A stretch of 57,059 nucleotides of DNA from Mnemiopsis leidyi (Eukaryota; Ctenophora; Tentaculata; Lobata; Bolinopsidae): NCBI GenBank assembly GCA_000226015.1, contig JH156231.1:239474-296532 (forward strand), written 5' to 3'. This document shows positions 1 to 11,600 of the stretch, piece after piece; position 1 is the stretch's first letter; each line of letters opens with the position of its first letter. The translations under genes were made by a program, and so were the position numbers. The notes under the pieces were generated by a model. It worked only from the letters and a program-made list of their open reading frames with translations, did not search any database and had not been told where the DNA came from.

Positions 1-112
<112 letters not shown>

Positions 113-3098
113 TTTCGGAAGAGGCTTATGACGTAGAATATGAACCACCTCAAATGTCAGCAAATATTTGCATGCCCTTATAGTACGTCGTGCGTCATTA
201 TCAAGTTTGAAAAGCCGTAGCCCTATCAAAATTGAAAGACAATTGGTTTTGCGAGTGTCAATTTGTTCGACGGATCAGTGACCGGTTCTGTACAAGCAAG
301 TACATGTCCACCGGCCTACCGCCAACAAATGATTGGATCAATCCACATCGTCCAGCTATTATGCTACAGATATATTCATTGATGCCCAATCCGAAGATCA
401 TTGTGTTATTTTGCTATGATGATATGTAATGTGTCAACGTATGGCAAGTTTTCTCCTCTGCGTATGAAGAATACAGCGTTGCCTCCCCCCGCTCACAATA
501 CCTAGCTTTGTACGCTTGGTCTTTGGCGACATGAGTCCGAGTCTCCTCTCCTTTCTATCTGTTGAAAAACAGCTGCAGGGTTGTTGCAAAGATCTATTTC
601 AGTTTGTCGTCAATCGTTTATATTTATGCGAGGTCTCCCTACTTCAACGGTCTAAAACACGCAAAACAATCTTTAAGTGATATATAGGAATATTAAATTT
701 TTGATATGTTAGCACATCAGTTTACTGTTATAGCATACCGATATATTTGCAGTTCTGTCTGAGTTGTTTGTTGTTTGCTGTACATACAGAAATGCCGCAG
801 ACAACTCTGCGCCTTTCTTGCGACTAAGTATCCTCGTCCAATCTGCCATGTGAACCTGATGAAATGATTAGTTCAAAATTGCCATATTCCTTTGTAAGTT
901 GAAACTTTCTGCAAACTATGTGCACATATTACCTATCGGTGATTTAGGAAAGCTTGACAGCCGAAATGGCCGATCGGGGCTACTCTATCTAGACAGCTCA
1001 AAGAGGTATGGACAGCGTGGACCCTCTTCCTCCGGTTGCCTCTCCCAATGGGTAAGCGAAATATGCGGAAATATCGCTTCAATGATTAAAAGCTGCAGGA
1101 AGTCACCATATTCTGCTAGCGCATGTCAAATGTTGAAGCCGTTGATTTAAATACTGACAAAGTTTTATCGTGATTCTTTACTTAAAATTTCTCTTTTAGT
1201 GCTGAATGTTTATCAACACTTGTTTTGTGACAGCGCGTGACAGGAGAATTAAAATATTTCTTTTCCAATCAGAAGTTCACTCACAGCTTCATCAACAACA
1301 TAAACAGTAACATATTGATATTGCGAGTAGAAGATCCTTCTTTATAGAACGTATTAAAATAAATCTGGAAACTTTTGTAATATCCTCTAATCCGAATATG
1401 TGACTTATTGACTGGATCAATATTCCCACCATAAATCTTCAAGAGAGACGGATAAAGATCTTACCGAGAGTGCTACGTAGTACTCGGTTGCGGGTGACGT
1501 CACAAGAGGACGTGGTTCCCTGGTCCGACACCATGACATGACGTAAACCCGTGTACAATTCTTTTGTCAACGAAAATACCTGTTCACCAATTTAACTAAA
1601 ACCAGTTACGAGTTTCGTCTGGATCCTTTGTTGGGCACTCAAAGAGCCCGTGTGCATGAATTATGGATTCGAAAAACAATGAAGTAATAGCTTAGTTGAC
1701 GTGAGCCATGTGCCCGTCTATTTTTTGTCCATGTCCATTTTGTCTGGATGGATTATTATACCCAATAAAAGAGACCCCGGTTGCCCAAAAATCAACCCGG
1801 TGCTACTTTGTGCTGTATAATGGCATTTTTTGAGGCATTAGTTTTTTAGTTTAGCTGTGGAACCTGCTTCATAGCAACGGCATAGAAAGAAGGTAATACA
1901 TGAAGTACGGTTTAGTAAGCCATTGTTTGGATTCGACCCATTTCTAAGCTGAAGTTGGACCAAGATCATCACAGTCAGACAGTCTCATTGCATTTTTCTG
2001 TGTAAAAAAACCGTGGATCCAGCATCCTAGGAACCTCGCAGATGCAATTTGCATAAAATGTCATAAATTTTACAAATGTACGATGTACAGTTACCTCTGT
2101 GTCGCACATATGCACTTTGCTGATAAGCTCACAAATTTCCCCACAATGTATTTGATTTTCGGCTGTAAATAATATAAAATCTTTGAACCAGTCTCACGTA
2201 CGTTCATTTTGTATCGATAAGCCTTGATGTTTTCACCATCCCTGCATTTACGTGAGAATTTATCGCTGTTATATTTTCTCTTTTCATTCTCTTTACACTT
2301 GAACGTGTAAACTTTACCCTGCTTCCCCTTGTTTTCCTGGAACGCTGTTTGAGTGTAATATTAAGGGTATGAAAGGTTCTAAAGATTCTGTGCTGCTTGG
2401 AGGCGCCAAGGAGCAGCAGTGAACTGCATGAAACTTAATGATGTCATCACATCGAAGCTACTTATAATGTCTCACACAAACTAAAATTGCTTCAACTGTG
2501 TTATTGCATTTAGATGTTTTTGTCAGCAATTTTATAAGTGCCCTGAGTCGACAAACTTTTTTATCGGAGAAATATGTTGATTATTTTCGGGTGATCATTT
2601 GATTTATTTTGTTTAATAGGAGCACCCCTGTTTCCCGTCCTATTGCTCTATAACCAACATTCACCATCAAATTGAACCCGTCAGCCACTAAAAAACTTTA
2701 TTATCGGTCGAAACACTTTCTTCATATGACAGGTATTGATGGAAATGTAAAACAAGTTCTGCTAGTCCTTTCTACGTTACTTTGATCCCGACCCCTCTCT
2801 CCCACACTTTTTCCCACAGCCTTTTTTCAGATTTCCCGTCATCTGATTTTCCCACTATAAAAACCTCATATTTTAACAATTTTTATGGCAATTCTATCCT
2901 ATTTAAACCCATTTTAATTGGCTGCAATGGACGCCAGAATTCTTGGGGTGGAGTCGAAAATTTTTCAAACGTTCGACAGCGATTAACCAATAAGAAACCA
3001 AATACGACTTCTTAAATTCGAGAATCGCTGTCACGTGCTAATAATTTCCGACCTCTCCCCGGGAATTGTGACGGTCATGTAACATCTTCTTATTTCAG
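113..3098. other. upstream flank, no gene recognised
   Basis: I see no exon with coding character in this stretch. Small open frames (for example 232-429) match nothing known and lack splice-site framing. A palindromic CRE core TGACGTCA sits at 1495-1502, 1.6 kb before the first candidate start exon. A promoter for that exon probably lies here, but I cannot point to a TATA box or start site. Confidence 0.5.
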
Positions 3099-3103
3099 AC
3101 AAC

Positions 3104-3118
3104 ATGGTAACAGTATGA
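3104..3118 (+). promoter_or_regulatory. minimal uORF overlapping the exon A start codon
   Basis: An ATG at 3104 in good context (A at -3, G at +4) encodes four codons and stops at 3116-3118. Its stop overlaps the exon A start codon as ATGA. Such an arrangement could lower translation of this isoform or allow re-initiation. It matters only if the transcript includes this stretch, which the acceptor at 3098 would permit. Confidence 0.4.
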
Positions 3119-3243
3119 GCAGCACCAGACCAGGATCGTCGGGGGCCCGCACCAAGTTGGTCAAAGAGATCACCAACCTGGCGAAGGACCGCATCTCTCC
3201 GCCCCCCTCTCCTGCCCTTCTTGATGATGACATTCCTGAAGAG
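3115..3243 (+). CDS. candidate alternative first coding exon A of the Nav2 gene (43 aa)
   Basis: ATG at 3115 opens a 43-residue reading frame beginning MSSTRPGSSGARTK and ending LLDDDIPEE, then a GT donor (gag|gtttgt) in phase 0, which matches the phase-0 acceptor of exon 2 at 45426. The middle is basic and then proline/serine-rich, and the end is acidic. A good acceptor (pyrimidine tract, then cag ending at 3098) lies just upstream, so this may be the second exon of a transcript with a noncoding leader. A tiny upstream frame overlaps the start (see the regulatory entry). No other downstream gene is visible for it to join, so I assign it to the channel 42 kb away. That join is inferred and not seen. 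Confidence 0.55.
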
Positions 3244-5577
3244 GTTTGTGACATCTTTATCTTCATGCATTGCCTTACTCTGGACTTTGTTGCTTCGTTT
3301 GATTACACATGGTTTATTATGCATGTGATATAATGGGAGTTTAATTGCCAAAAACTGTGCCAGTATTAGGGAATTAACTTTATATTAGCCGGTGGACAAG
3401 ACACTGTTTTTCAACTTTAAGCCTCATGCGGTAGGCGCGGTGAAAGTGCCATGTCAATTTTACACGTTACACGACTGAAGTGCAATTGTATGACCTGCTG
3501 TTAATTGATAACAATTCTCTAAATTAGGTCACGTGATAACGTATATTGTAACCTTGCCTCTCCGTGAAATCACAACGAACTTGGCGTAGCGAATGTTGTG
3601 CCGAACTGTCAATTTCTCAGCGTATAGTTTTTTACCTTGACGTTTTGCGTTGCACAATGTTTTCACTTTTCGTTGGTCTTGTGTTATCCCAGCTGCTTTA
3701 GATCCCTGTAAAAGAGTAGCATACTAGGCTTTGAACGATTCTTTATGTACTGTTTACATTTCTGCTATGATGGAATGCATACCGGTACCACCAATAGTGT
3801 TCGACTGTGACTAGAATAACGTTTACTTTATTTTTCCCAAAATGATTTTAATTGCCCACTGAAAATTTTGTATGAACTTGCTGAACTATGCCAAAACAAA
3901 ATATTTTACGGACAAGTTTAGAAAAAAACAATGAAAAAATGCATCAACTCACGGGTTTCCTACTCTGTAGTTTCCCACTTTTATTATGACCGAAAATTAT
4001 TTCTTGCGTCATTGCCGACGGCCCAAATTTGTATCTGCAGCAAAAAAATTTGTCGCTAAATCGGGAACTCAAGCTGACCCGGCCAATTAGCTACCCACAC
4101 AGCTTAATGGCTTCGTTTAATCCAGAGCTTACTGTTGATAGCAACAACTGCTTTCGCCAGACTACTCAAACAATTGTAATACTCTCAGTGCAGGGACCAA
4201 TAATTGTCCGAATTCCTGAGCAGTATCAAGTAGAAACCCAGGTACCTCGCCTCCCCTGCCGTCTAGGTGTCTGCGTGCCTGTTTGCTGCCCTGTTTTTAG
4301 CATCAATAAGTGCACCTACCCCTGCTTCCAGTGGTTCAGGTACTCACCTGTCAGCACTAACACAGGTCCGACAATGCCAGCTCGCGCCCGTTCAATGGCC
4401 GGCCGTATATTATTAGGATTTTAACTTAAAATATTACCTATAAACTTGAAGGTCGGCTTGTAGGTTCTGAGTTGCGTGGAATTTTGTACGGCGTGCTGTT
4501 TGACGCCGCCGAATAGTACTGTTACCGGGTTCATTTTGGTGCATTTTACCATTTTCCGGGCCTGGTGCTTTCCGACGAATAAAGCACTTGCGTTTAACTG
4601 AACAATAAATACATTAACTTGACTGGAGTCCGATAATAATCTCATTAAGTGAGCTATCTCCTTATCGGTTGGTAATTTCATCCCTTTGTATAGGATTAAT
4701 CTGGATTTTACACTAATTTGTAATTAGCTTACATTAGCTTACATTAGCGTTCCTCCGAGGATTTAAGACCCGGTTAATCGCCATTTTAACTGACCGGCTT
4801 TGTGCTTTTTCGTCTATTTTCCTCGCTGTCCCTACCCCATTAATAACTCAGTAATTCCGGGTCGAGCTTAATCCAATTACAGCTCTGTCTTCATGTGTTT
4901 CAAGCCTGTCTTCACATGCAGCGCCAGAATTTTGATTTTATCGTTTTTTGTGGTCCAGAATGTGAAAACGAATATGTTTGTTTCGATACACAAATTTCAG
5001 AAGTTACATGGCTAACTACAGCGCGCCAATTAGCAATAATTAACAGCTTCTGACCCATGTAAGAAGAGTTATCCACAGTGTTTGTTACGTTTTAACGTGA
5101 AACTATGCTTCAGAGTGACCCTGATAGAGAAGATAGGTGAGTTTTCTCCATTTTTCCCTTCCACTCGTCTTCAACACTTTGTTTTGGCATCCATTTATAA
5201 AAACATTCATAATCTTTTTTCTATTGAGTACCTGGCGAAAAATGTGCCCTAAATTTGCGGGAAGTTACCTGACACAGACACGACAGTCCGGGTGTCTGTA
5301 TGGTTTCGCCGCAAACACCTTATTAAGCTCCATCTACCGGACTTACTGTGCCTCGTTGCAGGGATAAGCAGTCTATTAGATAAAACCAATGTTACCTTTG
5401 TGAAACATGAATGCAGCTTGAACCCCATTGATACTGCGTAAAACATATCCCTGCAATTTGTTTTGTCGGTTCATGCGCCGACCTAAATTTACAAGTTAAG
5501 CAGGGTTTGACAAGTTAGAATAGTTTGTATTTACCGCGAGGCTTGTTCCCACTAACCCGAGACGTTGCCTGCTACAG
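3244..5577. other. interval between candidate first exons, no gene recognised
   Basis: Noncoding by composition. One open frame around 4108-4242 ends at a possible GT site in phase 0 but has no basic or acidic pattern like the other first exons, and its donor is weak. I see no repeats of note. Confidence 0.45.
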
Positions 5578-5689
5578 CGGCGAAGGCGAGGGATCCCAAT
5601 CCGGAGACGTGCAGTCCTCGCCCCCTCGGCAAGTCAGAATGTACGACGATCTTCCCTGTTGTGGTGTGTTCGGAGACCACAATGACACG
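5578..5689 (+). CDS. weak candidate alternative first exon B (17 aa from 5639)
   Basis: A possible acceptor (tgctacag) ends at 5577. The stretch after it is GC-rich and open, and the first ATG, at 5639, gives MYDDLPCCGVFGDHNDT followed by a strong donor gtatgt in phase 0. It could therefore splice to exon 2 at 45426 like exons A, C, D and E. It differs from them in being short and in having cysteines but no basic start. It may equally be an internal leader exon or a chance open frame. If the frame is read further upstream it stays open past the acceptor, so the ATG may not be the true start. Confidence 0.3.
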
Positions 5690-8600
5690 GTATGTGGCTG
5701 TTCGTCTTTTTATCTGTTTGTCTATTTGTTTGTCTGTTTGTCTGCTTTTTCTGACTGTCTGTTTTTCGCTGTCGGTTATAACTTCAAGTCTATTAGCTCC
5801 ATTTTAGTTAATTTATATTTGGATCTGGCAAGATCTAGATCAAATCATTGTTTTGGAGTTGGTTTAACTTTGACAACATTAAAATAAATTACTCCGCGCC
5901 GAAAAAACTTATCGTTTCTTAACTGGAAAATTTGAACTTTGCCCAGCGCTTAGATTTTTTACCTGCCGTGTGCAGTTATAGCGACATAGCGTGACCCATT
6001 TCGTTTAAATAACTCGTAACCAGATCATGAGATCATACGAATAACTTGATTGTTGATAAAGAAAATGATTTTAGCCACCAACTTCAATCAACCTTTGAGT
6101 TTGCGGACTTGCGAAATCGTCGGTATTGACGAATGAAGCGCTTACACCTAAAAGTCAGCTGCCTTATTTCAACGTCCATTTACTTTCACCACCAACGTCC
6201 TGAATCATTTTAGTACTAGTCGTTCGAACCTCTGGCCATATTCAACATCTTTATCGCTCATTAGTCCGTTCAGCTGACATTTAACCCCTGTGAGCCTGTT
6301 CCACCCGAAGTCTGGTCAAAGAGGACTGTTCCGCCAACTTGGTGGAAATGAGAAGTTCCGGCTACTTTCCTTTCATCGTTGTCTACCTTAAATCCCGAGC
6401 GAAACAGTCTGGGAATTTTCGTAGACATTTGGTAATGTCTTTTGGGAAACGGGAATCTTTTCTACAGAAATTACCAATTTTTTCAATTAACTTTCCCTTA
6501 TGCTTTAATTAGAAATACTTTTGAAAAAATAATCACTTTTTTGATTTCAATTAATTTTTGTAAAAAACAGATTTTACTATTATGGTTGGAAAAGCGTGTA
6601 CTTTGTCAATATCACAATTTGTTTTTCATACTTTTACGACTGTAAATGTTGTAGGTTGTTGTATCATATTTTTATTTAACACTTTTTTACTCCGGTAAAT
6701 CTCACAGCCGTGTAGGTACGATGTATCCGACCAATTACAGGAGCCAAGGAATCTTGTAAGGCCAGCGATATTTAAATTTCTATGTACTTTTTACCATACT
6801 TTTTTGCCCGAAGCACTGCTACTACATGAACAGTTTCTTATTTAACCCCTTAATAACTGTTTCCGTTAATTTGGCTGAGTCGATTTGGGGCTCACCTTGT
6901 GGCTGAATACCACCGAGATTCGAACCCGCAACCTCTGGAATAGAAGCCTGGTACTCTTACGCTCTGCGCCACTCTTCCGCTATACAAACACGCCAAAGTG
7001 CTTATATGCTGAAGATTGTTTCCGCAGTTCTGTTTCAAGCCATCCTAACTTTCTGAATGTCATAGTTTCTGAGCTGCTGCACGATGAAATTGTATAAGGG
7101 GATAATTGCATAACTTGTCCATTAAGAGTAGCCGTCAATTCATTAATGATCGTATGTAAATAGACTAAAATTAAGTCTCGAAATTGTTTGCCATCCTTAA
7201 CTATAATACCTTGTAATTTAGCATTAAGAATTAACTCAGCGATCTAGCAAGTTATAGAGCGAGGAGCTCTGAAGACAACAGAGTTCGGCGATCTTGAAAA
7301 GTAAGCCTGTAAGAGGCTGCACTGCGTCCTGCCGCCGTTCCCTTCCAAGCATCCCAGCCAGTACTTCACTCCCTCTTCAGCTCTATAAAGCAGGTTTAAA
7401 TTTGTAAATGACTCCATTACTTCCAGTTTTATATCCAATCTGCCTGGCTGACTTCACTGTTCCTAGTGTTGTGTAAGTTCTGGATTTATGGCGGACGAAC
7501 TGTTTCAGAACTTTCGGCTTGGAGACGTACTAATTTTCATCCCAGTGCTAAGGAAGCCATTCTTTACTTTCGGGTTTCTAACGGGTTTTTAACGTTTTGA
7601 TTCTTAGTTGTCGCGCTGGTTCGGGTTCTTTTACTGTAAACGATATCTATGTTTCCTCCGTATAGTTTTACGGCATATTGTATCGTTATTTTCGTTATTT
7701 CGTCATTTTCTTGTTGATCTTGGTTAAAGGCGTGTCAGACATAGCTTTATGGGATAGTGGCAGTGCTCCCTGACAAATTACCCTTTGTATTTGTTTGACT
7801 TGTTCTTGGCCAATAACCACGAATAATAGATCAGTGTGAGGCATCCAACTCACCAGTTATTCAAAAGTTACCATCTATATCCGTAAATAGGATTAAATTT
7901 TGAGAGCAGTGTTGAGCTAAGTCCACCTCGACATTTAGAGCGTTAGATTTGTCGTTCAAGATTCTCCTGCAATCTTAGTCAGTGTCTTTTATTCTTCGGC
8001 AATTTAGGGTAAGCGCTGATCAAGCCAATGTCTTCGCAGCTGTGGAATGATTAGATGTCAAAATTAGAAATTGTACATTAATTTTGGTGAGCCTTCTCAT
8101 TGGATCGTGTCTGAGTAAGATTATTAGATGTTTCAACGATAAACTTATCGATATTAGGAGTAAGCAACCAGGCGTCATTTCGAACCTAAGGCGCATCATT
8201 CTGCAGCGACGTACGACTTTTAATACTGAACTAATGCATGGCAAATTTTCTGGTCCGCAGTATATATGATCAGTTATTACAAAATTGTTGGGATGTGGTC
8301 ATTGCCGGTTAATCAGTCCAGACCTTTGATCGTTCTCGTAATCAAATTTTCAAAGTTTCAAATTCAAATATGATGCCATATTGCCAGATCTTGTTTCACC
8401 CTTTTTACAGTTTCTGTTAGTGAAATTAATCCCATATTACCTTTTGATCGCTTGTAACTTAATGAACCGTAATTGAAATAAGTATTCCCTTTTTTCATTT
8501 ATCACTACAGGGCCACCCCAGAGTCCCAAGAAACACCCGTTTTTATGTTATCTAAGATCAACGGTTGATTCATAGTTTTTGTTTGCTATAAAGGTGGATC

Positions 8601-11600
8601 TTTTTGACCACTTATTCAGAAGACAGAACATGTGTTTTCTCACGCTTATAACCCTTGTCTCCTCCATGCCCATTCAAATGCTAACTGCTGAGATTTCCAT
8701 TCATCATTAAATTCTAAGACACAACAATCGATTATTCCTCCTGAAAGCTATGCTCGAGCTAATAGCTAAGAGTGGGCACTTGTGATACGATCCTCACATG
8801 AATCCGTACATTGTCATTGCTCAACGGGATTGAATCTCAATCAGGCTCGAATTTTTGGTGAAGTCTGCAGATCTTGCTCCGTATCCTGGTGTCTCCCTGT
8901 CTTGCTTGTGCTTTTCTTTCAGCACCCACAAAAAATATGCACTCGATGAATGGGTGATTTTGGCTGCAAGCACAGCATCGGGCGAAGAAAAGTTGGAACC
9001 CTCTGTCCCAAGTACAGAAAGAAACTTGTCCCGGAGCGAATTGGGAGTGGAGACACTGTCTACAATAGGAGATTTACTAGGTTTTTGGGCTTTACTGTAG
9101 GTATTCCGGTTTCTACGCAAGAAAGTCAGTTGCAAGAGGGATTGGAAGAGCAACATTGGTAAATAGACAACTTAATCGTTTATTTGTCGAACATTTAAAC
9201 AGAACTGCAAAAATACAAATACATTTCAAGTTAAAAGGCTGTTAAAAGCCTGGCGCCATTGGCAGTTGTTTGATCCTATCGCCAAGTTAGACTCCCTTCA
9301 TGGAGAGTGGGGTGCGAGGTGATATGGACGATGCTGACAAGGTCTACTTCATGTCCAAGTTGAGGAATTAGCTTTTAAAATTCGTCATAAAAGTAGGCTT
9401 GCAGCACCGCAAAGACCAGTGGCACCTTCGCTGGTTTGCCGTTTGCTCATGACTACTCAATGTGTGTCTGCTGGCTAGGTCCTGGTTGTCTCACATTTTC
9501 TGCAAAGCCTTATCAAGATTTTAGACAGTTGCTCTATATCAAGCGGACAAATTAACGGTAACGACATTAGCGCATTTTTAGCTGTACTTTGTAGTAACTT
9601 TCTTCGACACACTGTGAATTTCAATGATAGTTTAACTCAGCAAATCGTCCATGACCTTGTTAGGGAAAACAGTGCCAAAAATATTTGATGATAGCAATGA
9701 TGTGAAGTGTAACTTATTGGGACCAAGACTGGATTAATACCATTTAGGGGAAACTACAAGTCTATAATATACTAAAAGTAGGATATTGGACTGCTATAAT
9801 TGTATGATACTAGGGTATTGGTAGCATTTGGTACTAATCCTCTCCAGCAATTTGTTACTCAATTTGGCGGTCCAGCAAAGTCGTGCATTTGTCCCTTCCA
9901 ACCGCGGCTGCAATTTTTCTCTACTCGTTTTTCCTGCGAATGGCTCGATTTGAAGATTCCTTCTGACCTTCTGCCCTGCCCACACGTTGCCATGCTGCAA
10001 ATTAGTTTCAAAGCCGTTGCCTCACCGTCAAATACAAAAACAATTTACGAGTCCGAGCAAGATTGTGTGAATATGCCATATATCATAATATACTGCTTGT
10101 AATCATGTATCTCTGTTAAACTATTTGAGTCGTGCCAGCTGTTGGAGTTTGAACGCAGTGGCAGTTTCAACGCAGTGGTGACTTGCTCGTTCTATCGTTT
10201 GTTTAGCAAAACTAAGGACAGTTCTCACGAATCTCCCGTCCACATAGCAAGTCAAATTCAATTCAATCTCGTGAATTCTTCCCGTCATGTGAACTTTAAT
10301 CACTTTATAGAATTGGAATTATGGACCTTTAATTACGGTTTAACTTCGTCCATGCAATTTATCATCAGCCAGTACACTTGGCCAATTCATTATCCACGAG
10401 CGTTCTTTGTTCTTTCCTGTCCTCCCCTTGGTCCATTCACCGGCCCATACTGTTAATCATGCTCATGTTGAAATGTATCAAATATATTGGATGAGATAAG
10501 TTTTTTATCCGTTCAAGCAATGATAACCAGTTTCTGACCACTAGTATTTTTCTGGACAAAAGGCTCACGAGGCAGCACTAATCTATGTATTTGAGCAACT
10601 GGATTAATTTTGTTTCAGTCAGATTAACGGCAGATGGAGAAGAATTACTTTGAATGCATCGATTGTGCTATCTATTCTCTTTACCAGTCGCAATTCTGCC
10701 GACTGTGGTCCAATGTGTAGCTCTTTGATCACAGATTAATTAAAAACAATACGGCATTCATCTTCAACCTGAACCAAATATGGGTGTACGTGACTTCAGT
10801 CATTGTTGATCAGGTAGTCCGTTTTCTATAAGTTGGGTGTGCCGTGGTTAATGCATCCAGGATTCTTCAAGATAGATGACATGTGACTTATGTCAATTTT
10901 GACCTTAAATCAAATCAAATACATCTTACAGCTACATAGTCACATCTATTCATGATATGGCGATATGCCCAAAAATGTTGGATTAAGCTTATTCTAGTCG
11001 AAAACTTGAAAGTTCGGACAGCATACCAGGACCATCATGACATCCTTCTCAGTTATTGCGTTACGTAAACATGCCTTGCAGCCAAGTTTACTTAGTACTT
11101 CAGGCAAGCATCAGTCCATCTTCCCAACCACTTCCTAGCATATGTCATCATGCGCTCCCCATCCCCTCTCAGAGGCTCCATGACTCGTATACTGTTAGAA
11201 CTTGCTTCATCTCCACTTGTGTTAATAAATGGTAATTTTAAAATACTACAGCGAGACTATCATCCACCTCTCTGGCTGTGAATTAACACGTGAGACCACC
11301 GGGTGGGCATTTGGGGTTCGTTAAGTGTCGTCGCGATGTCGTGTGCTCTTTTTGTGCTGTGATGTGAAGAACTTGTAGTTGTTTGTGTACTTTTGTCTGA
11401 AATGTGAGGGTAGTACTTTTGATGTTGGTTTTTGTTTTGGCCTGCTGTATTAGGATCCGCACTTACGGTTTAACTGCGATGGCAACCTGCCAATTGCGAA
11501 CATCCTGCGATCACAACTTGCCCTGACAGCTCGGAGTCTGCGCGAAACATTAAATTTAAACAACATGTTTTAAAAAGCCAGGAGGATCATGTTCCCAGTC

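Noticed and set aside
3031-3351. Minus-strand open frame of 106 codons
   Set aside because: It is the shadow of candidate first exon A on the opposite strand.
4108-4242. Possible first exon MASFNPELTVDSNN ending at cag|gtacct in phase 0
   Set aside because: Donor is weak, the residues lack the pattern of the other first exons, and there is no supporting context.
6900-6985. Functional tRNA gene on the minus strand
   Set aside because: A and B boxes are present but the acceptor stem does not pair and unrelated sequence continues from the head, so a SINE is the better call.
8821-9156. 111-codon minus-strand open frame
   Set aside because: No domain recognised, no splice or start context, and an overlapping frame on the other strand; kept only as an unresolved chance frame.
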